From: Pseudopedobacter saltans DSM 12145
GTDB lineage: Bacteria > Bacteroidota > Bacteroidia > Sphingobacteriales > Sphingobacteriaceae
Reading direction: 5' to 3'
DNA length: 64,000 nt
Assembly: GCF_000190735.1 (NCBI RefSeq)
Contig: NC_015177.1
Location: 4,154,001 to 4,218,000, forward strand
Part shown: positions 1-9,378 of the stretch, in pieces
How the letters are laid out: each line of letters starts with the position of its first letter
Numbering within the stretch: position 1 is the first letter of the stretch
Translations under genes and position numbers: made by a program
The notes under the pieces: generated by a model
Told to the model about the DNA's origin: nothing
Database searches by the model: none
The model's input: only the letters and a program-made list of their open reading frames with translations

Positions 1-139
1 TAATAGAAGCAATCAATACCAGGGAACTACCCACAACACTAATGTATCTTAAGATATTGCTCTTTCCCCAGAACAATAAAGTAATAATCGCAACAACCAT
101 TTGCCCCAGCAGGGGCATCACAATAAAGTTCTCAATCAT
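1..139 (-). CDS. mrpD: Mrp antiporter subunit D, N-terminal part
   Basis: Partial gene cut by the window edge: 46 codons are visible, beginning MIENFIVMPLLGQMVVAIIT, a hydrophobic N-terminus as expected for MrpD, the NuoN/NuoM-like proton-channel subunit of the Mrp Na+/H+ antiporter in the inner membrane. Its ATG overlaps the stop of the preceding mrpC gene by four bases (ATGA), so it is translationally coupled. Identity rests mainly on position: the order A, B, C and then this gene is the standard Mrp order. The remaining roughly 450 residues lie outside the window. Confidence 0.8.
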   Translation of the reverse strand, partial: MIENFIVMPLLGQMVVAIITLLFWGKSNILRYISVVGSSLVLIASI

Positions 140-495
140 ATATCGTCAATTTCTTCCGGGGTATTTAAATCATCCAAATCATCTGAGTTTACGAGAACGT
201 ATACCCGTTTAAGTAACACAATAGAAAAAGCCTGTAAACCAAAGCTTATTACAATGGCTGTTAATATTAAGGCCTGCGGAACAGGATCGGCAAAAGGTTC
301 CAGTAATATTTTTAAGTTATCTTCCATTACGGGAGGGTTCCCTCTGGTAATCCTCCCCATTAATAATATCAGCAAATTCGTTCCATTACCCAACAACATC
401 ACTCCAATCAGCAATTTTACCATACTTCTTCTAAGCAGCATGTAAACTCCGGAGGCGTAAAGTAATACGATAAGGAAAACAATAATCAGTTCCAT
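136..495 (-). CDS. mrpC: Mrp antiporter subunit C (NuoK-like)
   Basis: Encodes 119 residues with three predicted membrane helices, including the segment around GVMLLGNGTNLLILLMG that is typical of MrpC/MnhC and its complex I homologue NuoK. MrpC is a small inner-membrane subunit of the multi-subunit Mrp complex, which exchanges cytoplasmic Na+ for external protons and supports pH and salt homeostasis. It starts one base after mrpB ends and overlaps mrpD by ATGA, so it sits inside a tight operon. Length matches the family (about 110-120 residues). Family assignment is firm; ion specificity is inferred. Confidence 0.92.
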   Translation of the reverse strand: MELIIVFLIVLLYASGVYMLLRRSMVKLLIGVMLLGNGTNLLILLMGRITRGNPPVMEDNLKILLEPFADPVPQALILTAIVISFGLQAFSIVLLKRVYVLVNSDDLDDLNTPEEIDDI

Positions 496-496
496 G

Positions 497-910
497 CTAT
501 TTAGTAGATTGAGATATGGTAAACAAAATAGTTAACACAACGCCAATGACAAGCAGGTAAACGCCAAGGTCAAAAAATAATGCGGTGCCTATCATACCGA
601 TAATAGGGATAGGTTCGTTATACCACACACCAGTCATAATCGGATCTCCTAAAAACATAGGAAAAACTGCGCTCGCCAAAGAAAGAATCAGCCCAACCGG
701 TATAAATTTCACCGGAGGGATCCTGAGTAATTTTAATGTTTGTTCTACACTATTGGCAAAACTGTGCATGACGAAGGCGATGGAAGCAATCAAGCCCCCC
801 ACGAACCCACCACCTGGTTTGTAATGTCCTCTCAATAAGATGAATACCGAAAATAGTAGCAATACAGGAAGTAGATAATAAGTGGCCGTTTTTAAAATTC
901 TGCTGTACAT
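497..910 (-). CDS. mrpB: Mrp antiporter subunit B
   Basis: Encodes 137 residues with four membrane helices and the conserved glycine-rich stretch [19 protein letters not shown] near residues 33-51, the signature of the MnhB/MrpB family (also fused to MrpA in some phyla). It is a membrane subunit of the Mrp Na+/H+ antiporter. The gene starts two bases after the mrpA stop and ends one base before mrpC, which indicates a single transcript. Full length for the family, with nothing unusual in the sequence. Confidence 0.92.
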   Translation of the reverse strand: MYSRILKTATYYLLPVLLLFSVFILLRGHYKPGGGFVGGLIASIAFVMHSFANSVEQTLKLLRIPPVKFIPVGLILSLASAVFPMFLGDPIMTGVWYNEPIPIIGMIGTALFFDLGVYLLVIGVVLTILFTISQSTK

Positions 911-912
911 AA

Positions 913-3231
913 TTATTCTTTTTCTGTTTCCTGAACCTGTAATTTCAATAAGCTGATTACACCAATACCTGCTATACTTAGCACCACGATTTCAAACAAT
1001 GTATCAAAACCTCTGAAGTCTACCAGAATGACATTAACAACATTCTTTCCATGCGCAGAAATATAGGCTTCGTTGGCATAAAACTTTGATATGATATTCG
1101 GATGCGGCTCGTGGATAATTCCCAAAGCAATAATTCCAATAAATAAGCCAAATAATATAGATATTACGGCGTCCCTGATTTTAGTAGCTGTATTGGCGAA
1201 ATTGATGAATCCCGGAAGCCGGAATAAAACAAGAACAAATAATACAACGGTTAATGTATCTATGGTAAATTGTGTTAAAGCGAGATCCGGGGCACTGTAA
1301 AAAACGAAGAACAGACAGATACAATAGCCTACTACGCTCATGGAAACAATTGCAGCTAAACGCGAAGACGTACTTATCGTCGTAAATACCGAAATGGTAA
1401 CCATAATAGCTAAGGCAACCTCGTAAATCTTTAATGAACTGTATTTGCTAAAATCCAGCGACAGTTGTAAATGGTTAAAAATGGCATATCCTAAAATTAA
1501 TAGACTAAATACAGTAATCGTTAAAAGGTATTTTCTTAAATAACCATTGTGTAAAATATGGGTGATCCTGAATGCAAACTGTTTCAGTCCCGAATTTATC
1601 CTGCTGAAAATATTTGCCATTGAAATCCTGAGGTCTGTTTCCTCAGCAGAATCTGTTTTTAATCTTGTAAGATAGAGAATAACGCCTAATATTATTGTAA
1701 TGACACTTAAGATAAATACAATGTTGAATCCATGCCAAAGGTGTAATCTTGTAGCTATGATATTGTTATCTGTTAGAATGGACCTGGAATAATTATCAAG
1801 AAACGTACCTTCGAAAAGCTGTGGGGAAATCCCGAACAATAAGCTGAAGAACCCAAGAATAAGGGGACCGAAAGCTAATTTAAGTTCAAATTTAGATTTA
1901 GTTTTTTCTGCTATTTCCGATTGCCTGCCTATAAATGGAGTGATACCCGCAGAAAAAGAGGAACAAAGCATTAGTAAATTGGTCAGAACCAATACACCTA
2001 ATAAACCAAAGGCCCAAGTTTTCTGAATTTGATAAACCGCGTCGTAGATTAATTCTTTTCCAATAAAACCAAAGGTTAAGGGAATACCGGCAGCAGAAAA
2101 GGCGGCAACCAACCCCGCAATAAACAGGTAAGGGTTACCTTTTCTTAAACCTGATAGCTGTGTGATGTTTCGGGTATGATAAGTATGGTCTATTATCCCA
2201 GTAATCAGAAACAAAGTCGCTTTATATAGCGCATGAACAACTATAAAAGTACCTAAAGCTTTCAATGCCCAATCACTGCCGATCCCAATTAGAAACACCA
2301 TTATTCCTAATGCAGAAATGGTGGTATAAGCCAAAATGCTTTTTAAATCTATTTTGCTTATAGAAACGGCTGCACCAAGTAATAAAGTAATTCCACCAAT
2401 CACAACTAGGGTAATATTCCATATTTCGTATCCCTGAAAAGCAGGGGAGAAGCGCAGCAATAGATAAATGCCTGCCGTTACCATAGTTGCTGAATGCAGA
2501 TAAGCTGAAACGGGAGTTGGTGCTTTCATGGCTCCCGGGAGCCAGAAATGAAAAGGGAACTGAGCCGATTTGGTAAAAGCCCCTATGAAAATCAGCGATA
2601 GTATAAAGCCAAAATAAGGGTGAGATGTTATTAAATTGGCATTACTTATAATTGTCTGGATGGAATAAGAATCCACAATCTGTGCCATCCATAGCAATCC
2701 GGCAAATAAAACCAAACCACCAGCACCGGTAATACCTAAAGACACTAGCGCACTCTTTCTTGATGCCGCACTGTGGTGATAATGCCCAATCAGAAAAAAT
2801 GAACTGATACTTGTGACCTCCCAAAAAAGAAAGAGGCTTATCACGTTGTCTGATAGCACCATACCCAGCATTGCCGACATAAACATGGCCAGGTAACCAA
2901 AGAACTTATGGATATCCTTATCATTAATCAGGTACTTGGAGGCATAGATAAAAATCAGGCTCCCAATTCCTGTAATGAGCAAACAGAACATCAGAGAAAC
3001 GCCATCAAGATTAAAGTCCAGGTTGACATGAATTTCGGGAATCCATTTATATGAATATAAAATAGACTTTTGAGTTCCTAAATTATAAATATGCTGAATA
3101 AAGTAAACGAATAATCCGATAGGGACTAAAGCATAAGCCAATGCAGATTTAGCGTTTAACTTGTTGCTGAAAAATAAAATGAAAATCGATAGGATAATTC
3201 CAGATAGTACACTTATAAGCATCAATGTCAA
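913..3231 (-). CDS. mrpA: Mrp antiporter subunit A (NuoL-like, with C-terminal MrpA domain)
   Basis: Encodes 772 residues. Residues about 60-430 form the proton-conducting antiporter fold shared with complex I NuoL: the helix with [17 protein letters not shown] carries the conserved glutamate and [17 protein letters not shown] carries the conserved lysine. The C-terminal third (about 560-770) contains the extra MrpA-specific membrane region related to MbhD/MbhE. The B subunit is encoded separately by the next gene, as in other group 1 Mrp systems. First gene of the visible operon mrpA-B-C-D on the minus strand. It acts in the inner membrane as the Na+/H+ exchange core. The 150 bases upstream show no clear TAnnTTTG promoter. 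Confidence 0.94.
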   Translation of the reverse strand: MTLMLISVLSGIILSIFILFFSNKLNAKSALAYALVPIGLFVYFIQHIYNLGTQKSILYSYKWIPEIHVNLDFNLDGVSLMFCLLITGIGSLIFIYASKYLINDKDIHKFFGYLAMFMSAMLGMVLSDNVISLFLFWEVTSISSFFLIGHYHHSAASRKSALVSLGITGAGGLVLFAGLLWMAQIVDSYSIQTIISNANLITSHPYFGFILSLIFIGAFTKSAQFPFHFWLPGAMKAPTPVSAYLHSATMVTAGIYLLLRFSPAFQGYEIWNITLVVIGGITLLLGAAVSISKIDLKSILAYTTISALGIMVFLIGIGSDWALKALGTFIVVHALYKATLFLITGIIDHTYHTRNITQLSGLRKGNPYLFIAGLVAAFSAAGIPLTFGFIGKELIYDAVYQIQKTWAFGLLGVLVLTNLLMLCSSFSAGITPFIGRQSEIAEKTKSKFELKLAFGPLILGFFSLLFGISPQLFEGTFLDNYSRSILTDNNIIATRLHLWHGFNIVFILSVITIILGVILYLTRLKTDSAEETDLRISMANIFSRINSGLKQFAFRITHILHNGYLRKYLLTITVFSLLILGYAIFNHLQLSLDFSKYSSLKIYEVALAIMVTISVFTTISTSSRLAAIVSMSVVGYCICLFFVFYSAPDLALTQFTIDTLTVVLFVLVLFRLPGFINFANTATKIRDAVISILFGLFIGIIALGIIHEPHPNIISKFYANEAYISAHGKNVVNVILVDFRGFDTLFEIVVLSIAGIGVISLLKLQVQETEKE

Positions 3232-3381
3232 TTAAACGTTTGAGCTTAAAAATAATCAAAAAATATAAAAAATAGCTGCTAAAAACCGTCTTTTTTGATT
3301 TCTTGTTACTTAAATGGTTGTTTTTTTCCTAAAAATGTAAAAAAATGACACTAATTTGTGATTAATCTAAACAGATGATTT

Positions 3382-5061
3382 TTAATCTGCCATTATTAAT
3401 TCCTCTTTTTGATATTGAATTACCGGTGCAGTCTGGCCGTCGTAACGAATGATAAGCTGCCCTTTTTTAGGGAAAATACAATTAGATTCCACCCAAAAAT
3501 CCCAATCGAAACTAATGTCCAAAATTACAAAGCGGTATTTCTGGTGATTTAACCTTAAACGCTCGATTATTCTGTTGCTTTCCCCTTTTTCAAGTTCCAG
3601 CCCAAATAGGTTTTGGGGTCTTTGCTTACTATATAAATAGTAATCTATTGCAAAAAACTCTTTAATGTACTGGTCAGTACTGTAGTTTTCTTTAGTAAAA
3701 TCATATATACCATTGAATATATCTGCCAGAGAGTGCTTATGGAAGATATAGTTTTTATCAAAATGTCTGCCCAGTTCCATTAAGTAATCGAAAATACTAT
3801 GGTTCTCTGCTACATATTTTAGGGTATGTATGGCTCTTTTTTTATTCCAGTAAATCTCAAGCGCATTTTCCATTAAGGTAATGTCGTGAAGTTCCCTTTC
3901 GCTTAGGAAATCGCTTTTTATAATTTGATACGGCGGGTTTGGGTCGAAAACATAACCATACTGTTCGTATTTCTCTCTCACCGGCGTACCCTTCAGGAAT
4001 TTCAGGAAACCCAATTGAAGCTCGGGTGGATATAATTTGAATGTGGATTCGAAGCTGAATTTAAGATCTGCCAGATATTCCAAGGGTAATCCAACAATAA
4101 GATCAAGGTGCATTTCTATGCGTTCGTCCAGTTGTTTGATGATACTGCTGGTCTTTTGAAAATTCTGCTTTCTGCTAACCTCCAGATTACTGGCCTGGTT
4201 CACTGTTTGTATGCCTATTTCAAATCGGAATAAACCGGGAGGCACCTTTTCGTTTACGAATTTGATAATATCCGGATGCACAATATCTGCCGTTATTTCA
4301 AATTGAAAAACATTTTCCGGTCTGTAATTGTCGAGGATAAACTGAAAAAGCTCCAGTGTAAACTCTCTTTTGATATTGAAAGTACGGTCCAGAAACTTAA
4401 TGGTCCGACCATGTTGCATCAGATACAGCAAATTGCTTTTAATGGTATCCATATCAACATAGCGCATTCGGTTATCTAAGCTGGCCAAACAAAATTCGCA
4501 TTTATAAGGACAGCCCCGGCTTGTTTCTATATAACAAACTTTATTGTACAAATCTTCCGGTTTGTCGTATTGATAAGGATTTCTGTCGGTAAGTAATTTA
4601 ATGTCAAATTGTTCTGTCTTCTCCCGATAGATAACTTCACCGTTTTCTTTATAGATCAGGTTATTGATGTCATTAAAATCCGGATAATTCTTCAAGAACT
4701 TTTCGAACGGAATTTCTCCTTCTCCAGTAATTATAAAATCGACCTGATGCAGCTGAATGATATCCTGCCATTCGTAACTTACCTCGGGACCGCCAAGTAA
4801 TATTTTTGTTTCAGGATTTATCTGTTTAATTCTTTCAGTTACAGCAAGGGTTTCGGTAATATTCCAGATATAGCAACTAAAACATACGACATCAAATTGC
4901 GCACAGTATTGAGCTATCTCATCGAAATCAGTTTTAATGGTAAATTCTTTCCAATGGAGATCAGATTGATCTTTATTCAGATCATACAAAATCCTGATAG
5001 CCAAATTAAGGTGGATGTATTTGGCATTTAATGTTGTTAGAAGTACACTCGGCTTAATCAC
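3382..5061 (-). CDS. B12-binding domain radical SAM protein (DUF4080 family)
   Basis: Encodes 559 residues. The N-terminal ~140 residues look like a cobalamin-binding Rossmann-type domain (LLGGPEVSYEW, ITGEGE), followed by the radical SAM core with the [4Fe-4S] cysteines C184, C188 and C191 in SRGCPYKCEFC. The C-terminal ~150 residues (YLYSKQRPQN region onward) fit the DUF4080 extension. Proteins of this kind bind cobalamin and S-adenosylmethionine and carry out radical methylation or related chemistry; the substrate is not known. It is a single gene, divergent in role from its Mrp neighbour and separated from it by 150 bases. Confidence 0.9.
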   Translation of the reverse strand: MIKPSVLLTTLNAKYIHLNLAIRILYDLNKDQSDLHWKEFTIKTDFDEIAQYCAQFDVVCFSCYIWNITETLAVTERIKQINPETKILLGGPEVSYEWQDIIQLHQVDFIITGEGEIPFEKFLKNYPDFNDINNLIYKENGEVIYREKTEQFDIKLLTDRNPYQYDKPEDLYNKVCYIETSRGCPYKCEFCLASLDNRMRYVDMDTIKSNLLYLMQHGRTIKFLDRTFNIKREFTLELFQFILDNYRPENVFQFEITADIVHPDIIKFVNEKVPPGLFRFEIGIQTVNQASNLEVSRKQNFQKTSSIIKQLDERIEMHLDLIVGLPLEYLADLKFSFESTFKLYPPELQLGFLKFLKGTPVREKYEQYGYVFDPNPPYQIIKSDFLSERELHDITLMENALEIYWNKKRAIHTLKYVAENHSIFDYLMELGRHFDKNYIFHKHSLADIFNGIYDFTKENYSTDQYIKEFFAIDYYLYSKQRPQNLFGLELEKGESNRIIERLRLNHQKYRFVILDISFDWDFWVESNCIFPKKGQLIIRYDGQTAPVIQYQKEELIMAD

Positions 5062-5244
5062 ACGCTAATATAGTACAAAATTCGCAGCTGTTAAAAAGTA
5101 CAGCTGCCCATGCCTATTGTGGTTTTAAATATTGCCTTTATTTGAAATAAGGAAAAATAAATGACAAGTTATTCAATTAATAGTCGTACTTTGCATACAT
5201 ATTATTTATTAACGGGCTTCTGCCTTTGCTTTTTCTGTTAAAGT

Positions 5245-5442
5245 TTAGAATATAATTTCTCCTCTCTCAGTTTTCGCTTTTCCAGCTGCCATAATTTTCA
5301 GTAGATGATCCTGATAAAAGAAGGTAGATGGAAGATTTGCAATCAGGCCATTTCGTGAATAAATTTTATAAACCAATTTCTTATATTTATGTAATTGGTT
5401 AAGGTAAGGGCAATCGCCTGGTGAACGTTTAGGCTTTTTCAA
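5245..5442 (-). CDS. small basic protein of unknown function
   Basis: A 65-residue ORF, basic, with no signal peptide or membrane helix (MKKPKRSPGDCPYLNQLHKY at the start, one cysteine). It lies alone between the radical SAM gene and the cold-shock pair, divergent from the latter with 64 bases between them. I do not recognise a family. Coding is plausible because the space would otherwise be empty and the start is well placed, but a chance ORF cannot be excluded. Confidence 0.35.
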   Translation of the reverse strand: MKKPKRSPGDCPYLNQLHKYKKLVYKIYSRNGLIANLPSTFFYQDHLLKIMAAGKAKTERGEIIF

Positions 5443-5506
5443 CTGAAGCTAATGGTGTTGCAGGCAGATGTAGATTGATGTAATTTATTAAAACATTATA
5501 AAGTAT

Positions 5507-5947
5507 ATGGCAGATTCGTTTGCGAAAAAAGAAAAAGAAAAGAAAAGAGCGAAGAAAAAGCAGGATAAAGCTGAAAAGAAAGAAGAACGTAAATCAAATA
5601 ATAATAAAGGGAAAACCCTTGATGATATGATTATGTATCTGGATGAGAATGGGAATTTTACCAGTATTCCACCGGATCAGCAGAAGAGGACAAAGATTAA
5701 AGTCGAAGACATACAGATCGGCGTTGCAAGAATGGAAGAAGAAGAGGAGACAGAAAATACCGGCGTGGTTACTTCATTTTTTAGTGATAAAGGATACGGT
5801 TTTATTAAAGAAGATAAAACCAACGAAAATATTTTTGTTCACAGTAATAATTTAACGGAAGCTGTGAAAGAAAGGGACAAAGTGACCTTTAAAAAGGAAA
5901 TGACTCCAAGAGGCTATGCCGCCATTGAGGTCAGAAAAATCAAATAA
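5507..5947 (+). CDS. cold-shock domain protein with lysine-rich N-terminal extension
   Basis: Encodes 146 residues. Residues 1-35 are almost entirely Lys/Glu/Ala and likely disordered or coiled; a linker follows, and residues 84-145 form a cold-shock domain with RNP1-like KGYGFI and RNP2-like NIFVHS motifs. Such proteins bind single-stranded RNA or DNA and act as RNA chaperones. The basic N-terminus resembles tails seen in Bacteroidota Csp fusions and probably adds nonspecific nucleic-acid affinity. It precedes a second, minimal cold-shock gene by 26 bases, so the two may be co-transcribed. Confidence 0.88.
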   Translation: MADSFAKKEKEKKRAKKKQDKAEKKEERKSNNNKGKTLDDMIMYLDENGNFTSIPPDQQKRTKIKVEDIQIGVARMEEEEETENTGVVTSFFSDKGYGFIKEDKTNENIFVHSNNLTEAVKERDKVTFKKEMTPRGYAAIEVRKIK

Positions 5948-5973
5948 ATATTTATAATTAAAACAACAACACA

Positions 5974-6165
5974 ATGAAAGAAGGCAAAGTAAAGTTCTTT
6001 AATGAAACAAAAGGTTTCGGATTCATCACTCCATTGAATGGTGGTGACGATATTTTTGTTCATTCATCCGGCTTAGAAACTGAAATTCGTGAAAACGATG
6101 TAGTAGTTTTCGAAGTAGAAAACGGAAGAAAAGGGCTAAATGCAGTTAACGTAAGACTAGCTTAA
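5974..6165 (+). CDS. CspA-family cold-shock protein
   Basis: Encodes 63 residues, a complete single cold-shock domain starting MKEGKVKFFNETKGFGFI, with RNP1 KGFGFI and RNP2 DIFVHSS. It is an OB-fold RNA chaperone expected in the cytoplasm. Length matches CspA proteins (about 63-70 residues). It follows the longer cold-shock protein after 26 bases and is followed by a strong intrinsic terminator at 6198-6228, so this pair forms a transcription unit. Confidence 0.93.
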   Translation: MKEGKVKFFNETKGFGFITPLNGGDDIFVHSSGLETEIRENDVVVFEVENGRKGLNAVNVRLA

Positions 6166-6197
6166 ACTTAATTATATTAAGTACGCTATGAAAAACA

Positions 6198-6228
6198 AAA
6201 GAAAGCTCCATAAGGAGCTTTCTTTTTT
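6198..6228 (+). terminator. intrinsic terminator after cold-shock pair
   Basis: Stem GAAAGCTCC / GGAGCTTTC with the loop ATAA followed by six T. It ends the cold-shock transcript and may also serve the convergent antiporter gene. Confidence 0.85.
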
Positions 6229-6256
6229 GATATCATTTTTTCTGTCCGATCCCAAT

Positions 6257-7492
6257 TTAAGAGGCGTTTGCTTTTAGTCTTCTAAAACTTCTTTTTAGCA
6301 TAAGGGGCGTGGTTAAGGTCGTTAGAACCCCCATAATGACAAGAATCGAAAAAACCTCATTGTTTATCAAACCGGCTTTATAAGCGATATTCGCAATCAC
6401 CAGTTCCATAATCCCCCTGGCGTTAAGCCCTATACCCATAACCATAGCTATTTTGCTGTTAAGTCCTGCAAAGGTTCCGCCAAGATAACCACCAATAATT
6501 TTAGAGAAGTAAGAAACCAAAATCACGCTGATTAATAAGCCGATATTCGTTATGGATGAGATATTGAACTCTAATCCAATACCGGCAAAGAAAATTGGCG
6601 CCAGAAACCCCATGGCCAAGCTGCTGGTGGTAGCTTCTATGTTTTTTAGATTCTGTTTTCCTATTAAAGATTCGCTGATGAGCATAGACGCAAAGAAAGC
6701 ACCTATAATAAAATGGAAACCCAATGCCTCGGTTACAGTAGAAAACAAAAGTACAAAGGCAAAGAAGATGGCAAAAAGTGGTTCTTTCCCCTTGAAAAAG
6801 GATAATAATTTGTCCAAAGAACTTTCTATATAATCACCTTTATTGATTAATCTTTTTATAATATAATAGCTTGTCCCCAGTACACTAATAAATACAAATA
6901 ACTTTAAAAGAGATATCGAAGCCGCTTTGGCGATAGTTGCTACAGTCATGTCTGTTCCATTGACGTTTAATAATACCCCTAGAATTGTCAGCGCGAGTAC
7001 ATCATCAAAAATGGCGACAGAGATAATCTTTTGCCCCACTGCAGAGTTAATCATCCCCAAGTCCATTAAAATCCTGATGCTAACGGGAAGAGCGGTAATA
7101 GAAACACAAAGCCCGATAAATACAGTGGTCATTAAATCCAGCCCAAAAAGGTGTGCAATTGCAAAACCACTCAATAAGGGAATAAAGAAGGCACAAATAG
7201 AGATGATAATGTTTTTCCCCTTCAAAGACTTAAGAATGTCGTCTATGTCTATTTCCAAACCGGCCAGAATGACCAGGAGGAAGATTCCCAGCTCAGATAT
7301 AACAATAATCTCTTCGGTTCTATGCACCAGGTTGAGCAGGCTTGGACCTACAATAACACCTGCTATAATTTCGCCTATCATCGCTGGTTGCTTAAATCGT
7401 TCGAAAACCTCTCCAAAAAAGCGGGCGGTCACCAATAGGATTAGCAGATTAGTGAAAAAAGGCAATTCAAAGTGTGGAATATCCAAGCTCAT
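6257..7492 (-). CDS. CPA2-type cation:proton antiporter (Kef/NapA-like)
   Basis: About 411 residues with 11-13 predicted membrane helices, beginning MSLDIPHFELPFFTNLLILL. Motifs such as FGEVFERFKQPAMIGEIIAG and the intramembrane FDDVLALTILG are those of the Na+/H+ exchanger domain of the CPA2 family. No C-terminal TrkA-N domain is present, so it is the short form. It exchanges Na+ or K+ for protons in the inner membrane; the ion is not determinable here. An in-frame ATG seven codons upstream (7513) exists, but a -7 promoter element (TATCTTTG) overlaps those codons, so I prefer the start at 7492. Confidence 0.88.
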   Translation of the reverse strand: MSLDIPHFELPFFTNLLILLVTARFFGEVFERFKQPAMIGEIIAGVIVGPSLLNLVHRTEEIIVISELGIFLLVILAGLEIDIDDILKSLKGKNIIISICAFFIPLLSGFAIAHLFGLDLMTTVFIGLCVSITALPVSIRILMDLGMINSAVGQKIISVAIFDDVLALTILGVLLNVNGTDMTVATIAKAASISLLKLFVFISVLGTSYYIIKRLINKGDYIESSLDKLLSFFKGKEPLFAIFFAFVLLFSTVTEALGFHFIIGAFFASMLISESLIGKQNLKNIEATTSSLAMGFLAPIFFAGIGLEFNISSITNIGLLISVILVSYFSKIIGGYLGGTFAGLNSKIAMVMGIGLNARGIMELVIANIAYKAGLINNEVFSILVIMGVLTTLTTPLMLKRSFRRLKANAS

Positions 7493-7644
7493 TGTTTTCT
7501 TGCAAAGATACATGTCTTCTGTTTTTTTAATATAAAAAAATAGGCAACTCTTTTTAAAGCAAGAGATTGTGCGAAAATATAATTGAACCGTTGTATCTGG
7601 AAAAACAGTATTTTTGAAATAGGTGCGACCTTCATGTGAAGATT

Positions 7645-7855
7645 ATGAATATTGCTATTATAGGCGGTGGAATAGGTGGTTTAACAATGGCACTGCATCG
7701 CCAATCAAAGCTGGATTTTGGGTAAGGTGGCACACTTTAGTAATCCCATATTGATGTTCTCAAGGAATCTGGTAATGAAGCTGACTCCGGCCGCTATCAA
7801 TTTAAAGCAACTGGAGGCCTTGTTTAGAATAACCTCCACTGAAAATAAATTGTAA
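7645..7855 (+). pseudogene. FAD-dependent monooxygenase, internally deleted remnant
   Basis: The 5' part codes MNIAIIGGGIGGLTMALHRQ, the dinucleotide-binding GxGxxG start of a PHBH-type FAD monooxygenase, and hits a stop at 7723-7725. The +1 frame from 7721 to the stop at 7853-7855 reads GKVAHFSNPILMFSRNLVMK and onward, matching the usual C-terminal tail of the same family. About 300 central residues are missing and the two ends are out of frame. This is a decayed gene, not a functional small protein. The frame assignments are read directly; the family call is from the motif. Confidence 0.75.
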
Positions 7856-7893
7856 ACTGCTATTTCTCTGATGTGAGATTATAATTTATCAAT

Positions 7894-8373
7894 CTAACTG
7901 ACTTTCATAACATCAATTATGGGCTCATGTTTTACCGGGAATCTCACAGAGTTTGCAATAAAACAGAATTTGTTCGCCTTTTCATGCAAGGCGTAAGCCT
8001 TTTCCAGCATAGTGTGTTCTTTTACTTTAATTCGGGGATGTAATGTAACTTCTCTGAAATGACCACTGCCGTCATTTTTTTCTATCATAATGCCTTCTGC
8101 ATAGTCGGTATATTCTAATACAATTATTCCTTCTGCGGAACATAAATGCAGATACCACAGCATATGGCAGGAAGAAAGAGAAGACAACAACAAATCTTCC
8201 GGATTGTGTCTGTTCGCATCACCTCTAAATGCCGGATCAGCGGAACCTAGAATATCAGGTTTGTTTCCAATTTCTATCAAGTGACTTCTTTCATAACTTT
8301 TGTAGTCACTGGTCCCCGAACCGCTATTCCCTGTCCAAACTATGGTCGCTTTATATTGGTGCGTTTTTGTCAT
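7894..8373 (-). CDS. OsmC/Ohr-family protein
   Basis: 159 residues from the preferred start MTKTHQYKATIVWTGNSGSG. The two reactive cysteines of the OsmC/Ohr fold are present: one in SLSSCHMLWYL and one in ANKFCFIANS. Family members are thiol-dependent peroxidases that reduce organic hydroperoxides in the cytoplasm. An upstream in-frame ATG at 8451 would add 26 polar residues unlike the family, so I chose the start that fits the OsmC N-terminus. Monocistronic, ending near the upstream pseudogene. Confidence 0.85.
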   Translation of the reverse strand: MTKTHQYKATIVWTGNSGSGTSDYKSYERSHLIEIGNKPDILGSADPAFRGDANRHNPEDLLLSSLSSCHMLWYLHLCSAEGIIVLEYTDYAEGIMIEKNDGSGHFREVTLHPRIKVKEHTMLEKAYALHEKANKFCFIANSVRFPVKHEPIIDVMKVS

Positions 8374-8561
8374 GGTGTTTATCGACTCTAAGTTAAAAAA
8401 AAAGGAGTGCGAAGGCTTAGAATGTTTGTTTTTCCTGTTCAGGCGATTCAACGGCGAGCCAATTAGCTGTACCTTTCAAATATTGAAGGTTGATTTTTTT
8501 AGATTTGAAACATTTACAGATGACGCTTATACCCGCCATAACTTGTTTGGTATAAAACAGT

Positions 8562-8590
8562 TAAGCTCCAATCTGGGAGAATGGAGCTTA
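8562..8590 (-). terminator. terminator of tRNA-like gene A
   Basis: Read on the minus strand: stem TAAGCTCCA / TGGAGCTTA with an 11-base loop, then ACTGTTTTA. It lies 36 bases downstream of the tRNA-like gene. The same hairpin, with loop changes, follows the second copy at 44212-44240. Confidence 0.75.
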
Positions 8591-8626
8591 AACTAACCAA
8601 TTATAAACCTAAATTAAACGAAAGGG

Positions 8627-8738
8627 CTGTAGGGGTAGGAGTCGAACCTACACGAAGTGGTTATTTCACCTTGCGGTTATTTCCCGAGCCTTCGCCACCG
8701 AGACAAGGAGGTGTGTCTGCCAATTTCACCACCCTACA
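8627..8738 (-). tRNA. class II tRNA-like gene A (Leu-like body, irregular anticodon arm)
   Basis: On the minus strand a 7-bp acceptor stem (TGTAGGG / CCCTACA) can be extended by a C-1:G73 pair. The D arm GGTGAAATTGGCAGACAC is that of tRNA-Leu, and the T arm GTAGG-TTCGACT-CCTAC is perfect. The anticodon arm is irregular: stem CCTCC / GGTGG has a T-T mismatch and the loop TTGTCTC would give anticodon GUC, which is neither Leu nor Ser. The variable region of about 42 bases is far longer than normal. No CCA is encoded. Promoter and terminator flank it. It may be a pseudo-tRNA, a non-canonical tRNA or a tRNA-like small RNA. Confidence 0.55.
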
Positions 8739-8787
8739 GTATTTTTTTTCTTCTCCGAGACTCGCTCTCTTCCGTTGAAGAACATTA

Positions 8788-8819
8788 CAAATGTAATAAT
8801 TGATTTGTTTTTGTGCAAA
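8788..8819 (-). promoter_or_regulatory. Bacteroidota promoter of tRNA-like gene A
   Basis: On the minus strand TTTG (8816-8819) and TACATTTG (8788-8795) are separated by 20 bases, matching the Bacteroidota -33/-7 consensus TTTG and TAnnTTTG. Transcription would begin about 40 bases upstream of the tRNA-like gene. Confidence 0.75.
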
Positions 8820-8980
8820 TATTTCAATAAAATAATTTTATTATTGTTATTTTTATAATAAATATAGAATATTGTTGATGAAATTGTATTTGTTGATTTG
8901 ATTGCTAAGGTGATATTTAAGAAATGATAATGTATAGCGAAAGGTTTCTTATACAGTACTAAAAGATAATTTATCTTTAA

Positions 8981-9163
8981 GGAATAAAAAACGACTCTCA
9001 CCACAACATGAAACGGCTGAACAGCCGCGGGATGGCACAGGCGAACAAGCATGTGCTAATGGCAGCCCTATGCTATAATTTGAAGAAATACCTGAAGTTT
9101 GATCGTAAGAGGCCTCTGATTTTAAGCATAGCTTTACAAAAAAGCAAGCCTTTGTTTGTTTGA
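8981..9163 (+). pseudogene. IS1182-type transposase, C-terminal remnant
   Basis: An open frame of 60 codons ending at 9163 reads MKRLNSRGMAQANKHVLMAA from 9008 and continues into LCYNLKKYLK. That is the typical C-terminal end of IS1182-family DDE transposases (a 'xxANKxxLMxALxYNLKKxLKF' tail). The catalytic part is missing and no terminal inverted repeat is evident, so this is a fossil of an insertion sequence next to tRNA-like gene A. Family call from motif recognition. Confidence 0.7.
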
Positions 9164-9378
9164 AAGGGCCATATATAGTTTGTTTTTAGCCGATACCGGC
9201 TTCTTTAAAAATCCAAAACCTAAATCTTTTTTAAAACAAACCTCGCTTAAAAAGGCTTAAAACAAAGTCTGATATTTTGTATTTTCTTGGAAAATAGGGG
9301 TTGTGCAACAGTTACCGATGTTATAAGAAGTACTTTTTCTTGCAATATTAATAGTTAATGTAGTAATTAAAAAGCGTT
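9164..9378. other. intergenic stretch, no gene seen
   Basis: AT-rich, no credible coding frame. It ends with CAGTTACCGATGTTATAAG (9310-9328), which resembles the 3' boundary (TGTTATG) of the two hairpin elements at 10.1 and 11.1 kb, but I cannot find a matching 5' arm. Confidence 0.4.

Noticed and set aside
8627..8738. Selenocysteine tRNA
   Set aside because: The possible 8-bp acceptor, long variable arm and G73 recall tRNA-Sec, but the anticodon is not UCA and the D arm is Leu-like.
8726..9052. 108-codon minus-strand frame over the promoter of tRNA-like gene A
   Set aside because: It covers the tRNA-like gene start and promoter and reads as low-complexity Lys/Asn/Ile; a chance frame.
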